Source: Cornus controversa | Taxonomy: Eukaryota > Streptophyta > Magnoliopsida > Cornales > Cornaceae | Reading direction: 5' to 3' | Assembly (NCBI GenBank): GCA_026545225.1 | Contig: CM048851.1 | Location: forward strand, 36,714,456-36,778,455 | DNA length: 64,000 nt | Translations under genes and position numbers: made by a program | Shown: piece after piece, positions 1 through 12,300 of the stretch | Position numbering within the stretch: the stretch's first letter is position 1 | Layout of the letters: the number at the start of each line of letters is the position of its first letter | Notes under the pieces: model-generated | Seen by the model: only the letters and a program-made list of their open reading frames with translations | The model's database searches: none | What the model was told of the DNA's origin: nothing

Positions 1-441
1 TCACATAAACTCGCTGGCGCCATCTGTTAACAGGTCCATACTCTCAATCCTGTCTCTCAATTCAACAAATGAGGATGCGAGTTCACACAAAATCCAATTC
101 CATTTCATTTTAAGGCTGCAAAAGTTCTCTCATTATATACTTATTAATTGAAATCTATTTAAATCCAATCCCCAATTCAAATTCTATGATTCTATGGAGC
201 AAAAATCCATCATGGGTTTTTCTACATTGATGAGTGTGACAAAGTCATTGAATTGAGAGACACGTCCTCCTCGTGTTGCTCTCCCAATCCAAAGGGAGGT
301 TCTCTCAATAGAGCACACCGATGGACTTCCTCTTCTGATAATCTAAATTTAAAATCCAATTTCTATTAAATCCCATTGTTCAAAGCAATGTTTAATTAAA
401 TAAAACGATTATACGAGTAAAGAGTGATTGAGTACTCTTAC
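1..441 (-). other. Part of the CLV1-like gene intron
   Basis: This stretch lies downstream of the 5' splice site of the CLV1-like gene; the intron starts GTAAGA, reading leftward from 441. I searched the reverse strand for the expected next kinase block (Glu-Tyr-Ala-Tyr-Thr after the APE-region proline) and did not find it. The intron therefore continues beyond the window edge, or the gene is interrupted there. No other gene is visible. Confidence 0.6.
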
Positions 442-3040
442 CTGGTGCAATGTAACCGTAGGAGCCTGCAATGGAGGACATGCACTCGGACGCACCTGCG
501 TCCTGCAAGAACTTGGCAAGCCCAAAGTCAGCCACATGAGCCTCAAAATCAGAATCAAGCAATATATTGTTGGACTTCACATCCCTGTGTATGATCAGAG
601 GCGAACAGTCATGGTGTAGATAACACAGCCCTTTCGCGGCCTCCACGGCGATCCTGTACCTCATCTCCCACTGCAAGTGAGACCCTTTAGACCCATGCAG
701 TCTCTCTCCCAGACTCCCATTGGGCATGTATTCGTACAGCAACAAGTTGGTGTCCTTGTTCGACACATACCCCAACAGCCTCACAATATTCCGATGCCGG
801 ATTCTTCCCAGAGTCTGAATTTCAGCGGAGAAACCATAATCACTCCGTCCACTACCTCGACCAACCAACCGTTTGATCGCGACCTCAACGCCGTTGGGCA
901 TGGACCCGCGGTAGACGATCCCAGCACCGCCTTTACCGATGATGTACTCTTCTTTTAAGCATTCCAGAACGTCCTCAGCTTTGAAATCGAGACGCTGGAA
1001 TGCCGTGAGCTTCCAAGCTTTTGATCTCTGAAGCCTCTTCTTTCTGATCCTCATCAATGTAACAGCCAACAGTAACGCAACAGTAACGAATATGATTGTA
1101 GTGATAATGAGCTTCGACGTACCAAACGACGTCGGATGAGTTTTGTGAGAGGATTGTGCTGGACTCTGGATGGAGGGGCAAATCTGATGGCGTGACAAAC
1201 AGAGGTTCGGATTTCCGGCGAAAAACCGGTCGTCGAAGTTTCTTAACTGCCCGCCGGTGGGAAGCCTGCCGGATAAGTTATTAACAGAAAGGTCTAGGAT
1301 TGTTAGGCTAGTCATCAGTCCCATTTCGCTAGGTATTTGACCGCTCACTTGATTCCATGACAAGTTGAGAGCGTTCAAGTTTTTGAGCCTAGAAATTTCT
1401 TTGGGAATTTCACCTTGTAAATTGTTCCGACTCAAATCGATTGAACTTAGTTTAGCACAATGTCCAATTGAGGCTGGAATTTCACCTGTTATGTTGTTCG
1501 AACTGATGTTTATGGTCGTGAGGATCTTTAGATTGGAGATTTCCGTCGGAATTTCCCCGGAAATTCTATTCATTTCGAGGGATAAAGTCTCTAACCTTAC
1601 CAGATTTCCGATTGCCGGAGGAATTTTTCCGGTGATCCTATTGTTTGACAACGTAAGACTTCCGAGTGTTCTGGCCGACATCTCCGTCGGGAGTCCGCCG
1701 GTGAAGTAGTTGTCTCTGAGCTCGAGCATTTCCAGTAATGGCAGGTTGAAGAACCCAGAGGGAACGGTGCCGTTGAAAAAGTTCTTCATGATACGTACTT
1801 TAGTCAGTGACTTGCACTCACCGAGTTCTTCAGGAATCGATCCGAAGAAGTAGTTGTCCATCAGTATCAACGTTTTTAATCTCCCTCCTCTGCACAAATC
1901 ATGAGGAATTGTTCCGGTGAGGTGGTTTATCGACACGTCGAGTAGCAATAGCTTCCCGTTGCGGCCGAGATTTTCAGGCAATTCGAACGTGAAGTTGTTC
2001 CCCCAAATCTGTAAGACCTCGAGGTTCGGTAGCTCGCCGATGAACAACGGAATGCGACCGTAAAGATGGTTGGTGAACAGGTTGATCAGCGTCAGATTTT
2101 TCAACTCCGAGAAGCTTTCCGGTATTTCTCCGGTAAATTCGTTGATGGAGAGATCGAGTGACATCAAGCTGACCAAACCAGACAGCTCCGACGGAATGTG
2201 ACCGGTGAGGTTATTGATTTGCAGAAACAAAGTGTGTAACATCTTCAAATTGCTCAGACTCGTCGGAATCTCACCGGTGAGGTTGCAACTTCCGAGATCA
2301 AGTTTTCGAAGGGAGCTCAACAATCCCAACTCCGGAGGAATACCTCCTTGGTACTGATTGTAGTAGCCAAGGTATAGTTCTTGAAGGTTGGACAGACGAG
2401 CCAAACTGACCGGAATCCTTCCGGTGAGCCAGTTACCTTGCAAAGCTAAGATCTCCAAGCTCTGAATCTCGGAGTAAGATTCCGGAATCACTCCGGTGAA
2501 ATAGTTCCCGCCGAGATGAAGAGCTTTGAGTTTTTTCAGCCTCACAAACTCCGCCGGGAGCTTTCCGGAGAAGTTGTTGTTGTAAACGTCGAGCACTTCA
2601 AGCTCCGTCATTGTGACAAAAATAGTTCCGGGGAAATCGCCGGAGAAGTCGTTCGCGGAAAGGTTGATGAACTTGATTGACGTGAGGTTCGCCATCTCCA
2701 TCGGAAGCCGACCGGTGAGATTGTCAGCGACGAGAGTGAGATTGACGAGCTTGTCCAAAAGCCCAATCTCCGACGGGATGGTGCCGAAGAGACGAACGTT
2801 GGAGATGTTGAGAGAAACCACTCGCGAGTCCTCATCACACGAAACTCCAGAAAACAAACAATGCGACGAGTGGGATGGGTCATATTCCCAATCATGGAGT
2901 CCAAAACCTGCTGGTCCGATCATGGAGGCTTTGAGCTTCAACAGCACTTCAAGATCTGAAAAGCCATCAGAGGATGAAGAGAACAAGAGAAAAACAGAGA
3001 AAATGTGAAGTGGAAGACAACTGAAATGTGTTCTCATCAT
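442..3040 (-). CDS. CLV1: CLAVATA1-type LRR receptor kinase, exon 1 (3' part outside window)
   Basis: Plasma-membrane receptor kinase that senses CLE peptides and restricts stem-cell number in shoot meristems (family knowledge). The 866 codons seen show: a hydrophobic signal peptide (about 1-27); an LRR N-cap with a Cys pair (CLFSGVSC); about 21 plant-type LRRs to about residue 600; a second Cys pair (CLSRHQIC); one membrane helix (about 645-665); and a kinase domain. In the kinase, the Gly loop is GKGGAG (702-707), the lysine is K723, the C-helix glutamate is E740, the catalytic loop HRDVKSNN has D820, and the DFG motif is at 838-840. Exon 1 ends at GSYGYIAP (859-866), followed by GTAAGA, a phase-1 intron. 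CLV1 genes usually have a single intron in the kinase region, and similarity to Arabidopsis CLV1 runs along the whole length. All kinase residues seen are intact, so it looks functional. The start is the first ATG ahead of the signal peptide. BAM paralogues are the main alternative, but the match is closest to CLV1. Confidence 0.93.
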
Positions 3041-6000
3041 CTCTGCGCTTTCACTGTTCCTTCAGAGCTGAAACGAGTATCAAATAGACTTCGCAGTCCA
3101 AATGTGTACTACTCTTCTAGTCTCTACTAGTCCAGCATTGTGGACTACTAAAGAGAATCGAACACTCTAAAGCATCAAAATTGAATGAATAAAAAAAAAA
3201 CAACGATGGAGATATAGAGAGAGAAAGAGAGTTTTAGAGAGAGAGAATGAGTGCAACTCGCATGACTGGCAGGACACGGTCTTTAGCGGAGAGTTAACGC
3301 TGGTTTCGATTTTCTTGCTTAATTAGCGTTACATATTTGACGGAGTTGAGGGGGGTATAATATAGGTGGTGAGCAATAGTACTGGTGCTATGCTCTTAGC
3401 GTGATAGTACTTATCTGAGAAGTGTCTGAGTTTTGACGGCGTGATATGGCGGTTTGAATGACAGGCTCATCATAATCCGATGCCATTTGATATCGTGTCA
3501 AATCTGCCAGTTATAAAGCTGACGTGGCTTTTTCTATGTTATCTTAGGTGAGACGGTGTCGTTGTTGATTCTTGTTTTTCTTTGTTTTGTTTTGTTTTTT
3601 CTCTCTCTCTAACTTTTGGTTTCTTCAAGTCTCAATGTGGATGCTGTCCTTCTCGAGAACTGCTAGCATAATGGGCTCTGTAGCGGGGCTAGGTTAACTG
3701 CTGTCTTTCTGGTTACATGCTAATATGTAGAGTTTTTTAACCCAATTAAATTTAATTACTTTCTATTTGATTCAATGACATACTGTGTTGACAAACAGAA
3801 TAAATGTATTGAAAAATGTAATTAAATATGTTAAAAAATAAATTCAATTTGTTGAGAAATTCTAACACATATACAACACAATTTGTTACTAACAGAAGAT
3901 CTGATCGGGTCCTAATGATTTTTATATATCTATTATTTTTGTATTTCTTAAGATCTAATCCAAAGAGAGAAGGAGTGCAAGGAAGTGGTGGTGGGCCTGG
4001 TGGCAGAGAAACTGAATCCATTTGGAGGATGCATGGGCCCAAAGCAAAGGCTGTTTCTGTCTTTTCCGAAGCAGCCACTTTTCCCTTCTGACTCGATTTG
4101 GCAGTGACCAAAAAGTCTACTCTTTTTGTTTTGTTCTTCATCTTCCTCCATTTGAGTTCACCAAGATTGTGGGCCCTTCTGCACACAGCTATTACTATCT
4201 TTGTTCACTAGTAAAGAGACATTGCTAGATATGTCCTCCTCTCGAAGAAAGAAATTAAAATCCAAATCCAGTGAAGTTTAAGTATCATGCAGGCCTATTT
4301 CGTAAACTCACATCCCAACTCTTCACCGGTGATAGAACTAACCTGTTTATCAACCGTTCGAACCTCGCTCGTTTAATAAATAAGTTAATTTTAAATATAA
4401 ATCATAAATTTAGATTCGTATAAACTCATGTAAATTCGTATAAGTTTATGTAAAAGCTAAAATATCTCGAACACGAGTTCAAATTTAATTCAAATGAATT
4501 TTTTTATTAAACAAGACGAGTCTAACTTTGATTATTCTGAGTTGAACCTACAAGCAAACGAGCTGAGTCCAAACAGAATCAAGCTCGGCTTGACTTAACT
4601 CTCTTCGTTTACAATTTCATCAAATAAAATAATAGTCTAATGATGTCTCCTCCATCTCTAGAATATTAAATAATTCAAATTTGCATAAAAATAAATGAGT
4701 GTGTTTGTACTTTTGTCAAAAAAAAAAAAAATCCATTCAGGGAACAAAACGCGAATTGATTTAACATTTAAAATTCAAATGATACTTGGCATCATTCCTT
4801 CATGTCGTTACACAACTAGTCTGATTGTGGACTTCTAATATATATATATATATATATATTACTTATATGGAGAATAGATACCTTCAACTCTCGGACAAAG
4901 TAGCTTTATAAACATCTTTATGCCAAAAAATAAAAAAATAAAGAGGATAAACATAATGGAATGGACATCATATCACTGGTTAGTAGATTAATGGGAATTG
5001 GTAAGCCACACAAGTTGTAACAAGAAAAAATGGGCATTTATTCTCTTTTACCATCAACATTAATCCACTATGAGAAAGAACATATTCATATTCTCATCAC
5101 TATGTGTTAGTGGATGGAGAATTCTGAATTAGAATCTAAATGAGTGATATAAAGAATGAAGGAAGGAAGTGGGGGAGGAAAACCTCTTCCCTCTAACCTC
5201 ACCATCTTTTCCTTTTAAAAATGGAAGGAAAGGAAAGGAAAAGGGAAGCATACTTCATTCCTTGTTCTATTTTTGCCCTTCTAAAAGAGCCTCCACCTTT
5301 TCTCTAATTATGAAAAAGTATAAAATACTCAAATCATGCAATAATCATTAAAATTATTTCTAATCAACCAAACAACACACGAATTTTTTTTTTTTTTTTT
5401 TAAGACGATGAAATATGGTTCTTTTTCCGCCTAATGAGAGATGGATAAAGCGCTGACTATTTGTTGAGGTTCTATTCCGACATAGAATAGCTATCCCCTT
5501 TTCGCATTTGGGAATGGATATATCCAATCACAAGTACATTCAAACAAACAGGACTTTTGATAATAAAAAGTCCACCCGCAACAAAGACTAGTCACTACCA
5601 AGTACCAACATAACTCCTCTTTCTATATTTCCTTCATTAGATATATGGATAAAAGAGTTGGTCATAAAAAAAGTTCTAGAAATTCTCACTCAGATCTTAA
5701 GCAACTATATATGCGTGCGTGCGTGCGCGCGCATGAAAATTATATGTCAACTGCGATCCTTTATGCCGAGTTTCAAATTTTGATTCAGCTTAGTCATCCT
5801 AACCATCCTACAAAGTCATAAATAAAACCTTTAACAAAAACTTCCAAAGCTAACAAACAGAATGTCTTGAATTTCAAATTCCTTTACCCATAGGTGAAAA
5901 GCTTTAATGCTGTATAAATTAAGCTTGTGCCACTCTACTTGAAGTCATAACCCTCTTTGTGTCTCTCAATATGCTTCACAGACAAATATGATTGAAATTT

Positions 6001-6337
6001 CAAGAACAATGAGCCTCTAACTCTATGCTTGAAAGGTAATTTTGTATGAAACCTGTCAACAACATAATGTCCTTTTTCATGAATTACTGTAAACATTAGA
6101 AATGTTAGTGATACATATTTGAAAATCTCAAAATAGTTTCAGCAGACAATTCTTGTTGCAGCTTCTTAGCAAGAGGCAAGTGTGAAAATAAGTGAGACAG
6201 GGACAACTCACCCAATATTTTGATTGAGATGTCTAAATACAACATGAACTTCCCGCTGGAACAGAACTAAAAAAATAAAATTATCCTCAACAGAGAGAGG
6301 GGGAGGGGGATCCTGTGCTAGCACAACTATAAAAACG
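3041..6337. other. Intergenic: CLV1-like 5' flank and TOP1 3' flank
   Basis: No convincing gene. The first 250 bases upstream of the CLV1-like start are GA-rich on the plus strand (runs near 3213-3250), so the CLV1-like leader is CT-rich, which is common in plant leaders. A TA microsatellite lies at about 4838-4859 and a GCGT-rich run at about 5711-5733. The stretch 4310-4600 has the repetitive 'gctcgtttaataaa' flavour of dispersed plant repeats, but I could find no ends. Short ORFs here have no recognisable domains. Confidence 0.5.
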
Positions 6338-9300
6338 TCAGAATCTGAAGCTGGGATCAATGTCCATTGCCCATGCAAACTTCGCCAAAAGTGACTTGTT
6401 GAATATCTGCATAAAAGGGGGAATAATAAGCAATAACACGAGAATTAGAGAAAACGTATTTATAAAAACTATTTGCAAGCTATTACCTTCTCAATGGGAA
6501 CTTCATGTCGCTTGCACCATGCAACTGTGATTCTAGGATCAAGGTAGTTGATCTTTGATGTGCCCAATGCCACAGTTTTCAGATTCTCTTTGGTCTCCTT
6601 ATCCCGCTCCATTTTCTCAATCTTTACGTTGGTTTGGGCTATCTTTCTTTCTAACCTGTATATAATATTTACGGTTAGCTACAACGAGACAACACCCAAT
6701 TAAAACGCTACATCAGGCATGAACAAGGACACTAGTGCTATTACGCTTCAGGGGTCAAGTTCTTCTTTGTCTTCCCATCAGCGTTCTTCAAAGGGGGCTT
6801 CCCTTTCTTTGCCCGAGCCAAATCTGTTTGCAGCTCATCCAGTATGCCCTACAGACAAGAGAATCAGCTTAAGAACCATGAAACAAGACAACATCACAAG
6901 GCTCAAGAGAGTATTAAGGGAGTTCACTACATGTACACCCAAGTACATATAGGTTTGCCGCACATGCTCAGATCCCAGACACTGTATGGATAAATTCCAT
7001 GTAAAAACCAATACTTCACACTCAATCCCGAGATACAGCATCACTCTCCCAAGTATCAGCAGCCAAGCAAGATTCCAGAAACGATCATTACCTTTAGTTC
7101 ATCTATCTTCTCATTCAACCTCGTCATTTGTGCAGAGTGAGACTTTGAGACAGTACGTTGATGATTACAAATGATTGCAACCTGCAGAAAGACGAAATTG
7201 AACTTTCCAAGAATAAACTTGAAATGAACACAATGACTAGCTCGTAAAATCCTTTTACCAATGGATGTCTTTACCTCCTTGTTTGCATGCTGATAAAGTA
7301 CAACTTTCTCAGCAACATCTCCACCCTTTGTTTCACTGCTCAACTGTCATCATCCAAAACAAATTTTAAAGAAGAACAAATCTAAGAGGAAATTCAAACG
7401 AAGACATCCCATGAAAGGGAAACTATACAAGAGAAGGTGGAGGACTTCTTTCTCTACAAGTAACCAGCTTTCTTGTCATAAATTATGAACATAAGAGGTC
7501 TTGAGACTATTATCCAATGTGGTCCTCGTTAATTGAGGGTGTTAGGAGGGGTAAGATGGATGCAAACATAATCTTTGACATTATTTGCACAAAGAGACCA
7601 CTCTCAAACTCATACAGCTTTTTTAAACTTGGAAAACCGAGTTTTTACCATCGCGCCAAAAAATGACCCCCTTAATAATGAACATGTTCATAATTTACAT
7701 GCTCACAAAACTAATGACCTCATAATTACATCTACTGACTACCGTTATGGCTCAAGATTATTCATGTGTACATTATAAAGTTGCTCATTTGCTCTAAATT
7801 AAATGTAACTCCCTACTAACCCCGAAGTTAAAGGAATTCATGAAGATTTTGGTGAGCAAAGAAAAAAAAAAAAATTTAGGAGGAAGAGGAAGAAGATGAA
7901 TTCCACATCAAATACGCAACTTTGCTCCAATATTTTCCACTCTCTCTAATTCGCAAAGACAGGCCTAATAATTTTAATAAGTAATTGGACAACACAGGCA
8001 GTATGTAATAAAGCATGATAATATCACGACTTTGATAACTACCACTGGATTGACCAAAATCATTCCATAAGCCTCTCTTGCAGACTTCTGCCACATAAAC
8101 TTCCAGTGAAATGGGCTTGTCCTAAAAGCGCATCCATACCACCTCATCAAACACTCATATTTTTTAGGGAAGGTCTTCTGGGTCTTAAAAACCAGTTTTG
8201 AGCTTCTCAAGATCTCCCAAAACACTAGTCAAGACTACAAATTTGCTCTACTTTCAGTACTCCAAACCATGATCAATTTTTTAAAGTTAAATACCCTCCT
8301 TGTAGACACGGGGAATATATTGCTTGGTGCAATGCAGAGAGATTGGCCTGCAAAGCATGAGAGTCTCTTTTAAAAACTGAGTAGCAAAGGGCAACCACAG
8401 ACGCAAATAAATCCAGAGATTAAGTTTGTACTCAGTCCACCATTCCCAGCATCACAGCGACATGGATTTTATGACCTTCGGCAACGCCCTTCATAAGAAC
8501 TCACGTAGTATCAAAAGATATCCACAAAGAATCAAAGTAGTGTGCCTATATGATACAGACTAGGTTGGGATACATATACAGATATGGAAACTGCACAAAA
8601 TGAACCCAACTATTTTCTCCAAACGAAGTGAAGAAGAAGAAGATCACAATCAATTCCAGCTACTTTCTAGTCCATATTGCAGCTTCAGATCATCCCTACT
8701 GCTCCTTTTGTATGAGGGACAAAAGGTGGAAGGAAATGAAAGAACGAGAGTAGAAAAAGTATCTCTACGAAGGGTCTTTCCTTCATTTTGTTTGGTTGAG
8801 TAAAAAGGAATGATGAAAAGAAATGGGGATTACGTCATATTACCATTATAACCTTACATATTAAAGAAGGGTGTTAAACATATTTTGTTCAGAACTTTGT
8901 TGGACTGAACTTACAGGTTTTATTTTTTCTCCGATAAATTGAAGGCTTTTGAAGGGTAAAAACATATGTATGTTTATAAATATAAAGGGAGCCCTTCCTG
9001 TCCTGTTTTCCAGCCCCTTTTGGGAGAAAAGGTCTTAGTGGTCACTCTCCCCACTCTTCCTTTCCAACCCCCTCCTCCTCCTCCTCCCCCCCACCCCCCC
9101 TCTCTCCTCCTCCTCTTGAAATCTTTCTCTGCTACCAAATGGACCATAAAAGCTTTTAGGGTTTCCAAAAAGAAGTACACTAGAGAATACTAACTTTTAT
9201 TATAAGAGTTTAGTTAATAACCCCTACTACTTTCAACAATTCAATTAACCCCCTATATATTGCTATTTTCCAAAATTGAATCACCAATGTATTTTGTAAT

Positions 9301-12300
9301 ATAGCCCACATTGTTTAAATTTTTTGAAACTTCACCCTTGTACTACCTTTTCAGAAAAAGCATCACAACCAGTAACATAAAACATATATGGCGCACAAAA
9401 GAAAACTAACTTCAAGGTCTGGAAAGTTCCATCTGGCACCTTACCATCTCATCCAATGTGATAGATGCATTATAAGTACGGAAAACTTTAGCCGTGAGGC
9501 CAGGCATCAGTTCCTTTAGATGAGCATTCAGTTTACTGGTATCCAGCTTGTCAAAAAGATCATCACCACCCTTTTTCCCTGAAGACATACAAAAAAATAC
9601 TTGTAGATCCCAACCAATAAACAGAAAGACATTTACCGGCATTCATAAAAAAAAGGTGTACTAACCAGTTCGAAACTGTTGAATAGCCTTGTACACAGGA
9701 AGTTCGACTTCAACCTCATTTTGATATCTAATTGAGTCTTTACCAAGGAAGTCAAACTGGAACACAAGAACACGTTGCTGAAATGAGTTGTACTATTGAG
9801 GAACAAACAATATTGCATGCTTACAAGTTTCTACAAGCTTAAATAGATTCCACTTTCAGTATGAAAGAAATTCATTCAAAGTTATTGAAATGAAAGTTCA
9901 TTTTCAATTCTATGTTTTGCTGCAAAATCACAAAACCCGCAAATATTTCAACCTCCGTGGCAACCAAAACCCAACCCTATGTCATTTTAAAAACCTTACT
10001 ACCTGAGAAAAAAAAACTCACCATACCTTCAAAATATTTGGAGGGCTTGGTTCTACATTTTCTACTTTCAACGTACAGCAACCAACAGTATCAGCTTCAT
10101 CATCATCCTGCAGAATGTGCCAGCCACATTATAAGAAGTCTACATAACTAGTCGTTTTTTCCTTTTATTTTTCTATTTTTCTTGCCAAGCAAGATTAAGA
10201 ATATTTTTTTCAATACACAAAAAATGCAAATAAAACACAGGTATGATTAATTATTTGCCACTTTCTTCTTAATTATTTGCCACTTTCTTCTTAACATTCT
10301 CTGCATCACTGTGTCCTCTCTTCACGCAAAGAAGTACTCCATCCACTCAGCAGACTTACCCAATGCCTTGGGTTGGCTACACAAACACTTATTCAGAACC
10401 ATGCTGCTTGGCTAAAAAACTTTAGTGCTCAAGAAAATTAAACAGAAATATAAATAGGAAAACTGAAGCACATTTGTACAAACTATACCTTCTCATTGCC
10501 TGCTCTGAGAGCTAATTTATCAATAAGATAAGTAGCAACCGCAATTTGCCGCTTTGTGACATCCTTACTTGCAAAATCCTTGGTGTATGCTGCTCTGATG
10601 CCTCCTATGTAGTCCTGCACTCAAATAGTGTTAAATTGCTGGAAGCGAAGATACTAGATATTATCTGAAGCAGAACAAATGAAACTGAATAGATGTTCCT
10701 TTTCTTTTGACCCCCATAACCCCACACCCTCCCTTCTAGATGCCATTCCAGCAGATAACTCCCATTAGGAAGTTCATTGGTGAAATTTTATAAGAAGTAC
10801 CTTCAACATCCTTGCTTTCTCATATTTCTCCTTGTCACTTTGCCCCTTCAAGGAACTGCTAGCGGCCAAGAACACGTATTTGAATTCCTTTGGATTGATT
10901 GGATCATTCCAAAAAGCTAACCACGTAACCGTATTGTCATGCCTTATTTCTTTCCAGCTGCAAAGATAAAATATATTTAAAAAATTAACCTTACTACAAG
11001 GAAACAGCTTCAACAGAGAATGACTGTGTTTCTTTTCCAATTAAAATTGTGAGGAAGAAAACAAGGTAAAAAATCAATCACCACCTTTCACCAGGGATGG
11101 GACATTCTGGAATTGGGGCATTCTTTCCAATATTAATAGTAATGTCTCTTGGATGGATCCGTCTTTTTAATTTTCCCATCTGACACCATAAAGTACCAAA
11201 AAAAGAAAAAGAATTAAAGGCAAATTCAAATGACAATTTGAGAAATATTTTAAATCCTCCAGATACAGCTGTAACATAGTAAAAGTTTCAGTTTGAACTA
11301 TTTTAAATTCTTCATTGTTGGTAGAAAGATGCCACTAGAACCTTTGGATGCTCTCCACGGCCTCGGAACAACCCAGGTGGTTCAACTCTGAAGTTTCCAA
11401 CCTGCAGTTAAGATCATCATCAGATTCTACATGCATGCTTTGAAAATAATGAGAAAATGCATCAAAACCAAATATAAAAATTTGCCTGAATTAACATTTC
11501 AAAAAAAAACTTTGCCTGAATTATGTCACGACAACAAGCAAAACTAATATATTTCACAAGCATAAAATGAGGAGAATATATGCAAGGTCTTTTCAAACTT
11601 CAAAATGCAGAACATATATACTGAAAACAGCAAAATAAGAATTGTACTTATCAGGCAGACATCATCACTTTGGTGAAATACTAAATACATGGTACAAATG
11701 CTACTTCGTGATGCCTCTTGGAAAACATTTGCTGATTGCAAAGGGGAAAAACATAAATTAAACTTATTAGATATCAACACATATTATCATAAATGACAAT
11801 ATAATTTATCACATCCTGCAAAACCCACGAACTAACACACACCTCATGTGGTATTTGCATGAGAACATAGTTCAGGAGGTGCAAAAGAATTCTTTCAGAA
11901 CCTCCTCAAGCTCAAACGCTTCACAAAAATGCCAAGGCATATGCACAATTTTTTTTTCTTCCATATATAAGTGGTTCAGAGTTCAGACTTGAGGCCAACA
12001 AGGAGAAGATACGATAAGAGAAAAAAGCAAAAAGGAAAGTGAGCGTGTAACCTAGTGCATTCAACACAAAAACCATTTTCCCGAAACTGTCCAAAACAAT
12101 GAAATAAGAATTATGTAACGCTGACGTGTTTGATGATAAAAACCTGGACTTTTAAGAGAAACCAAAGTGGTAAAGTAGAAGAAATGAAGATAGAACAAAC
12201 ACAGAAGAGATGATGTAATGTTATTTCGTTTAATTAAATTAGTTTCTGATGCAAAAGGGCCCAAGTGTTACCATGAAAGGTTTCAACTCAAACAACAGTC

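Noticed and set aside
8974-9193. Overlapping ORFs with Gly or Pro runs
   Set aside because: Products of the CTC/CCC-rich tract in a TOP1 intron; no conservation signal.
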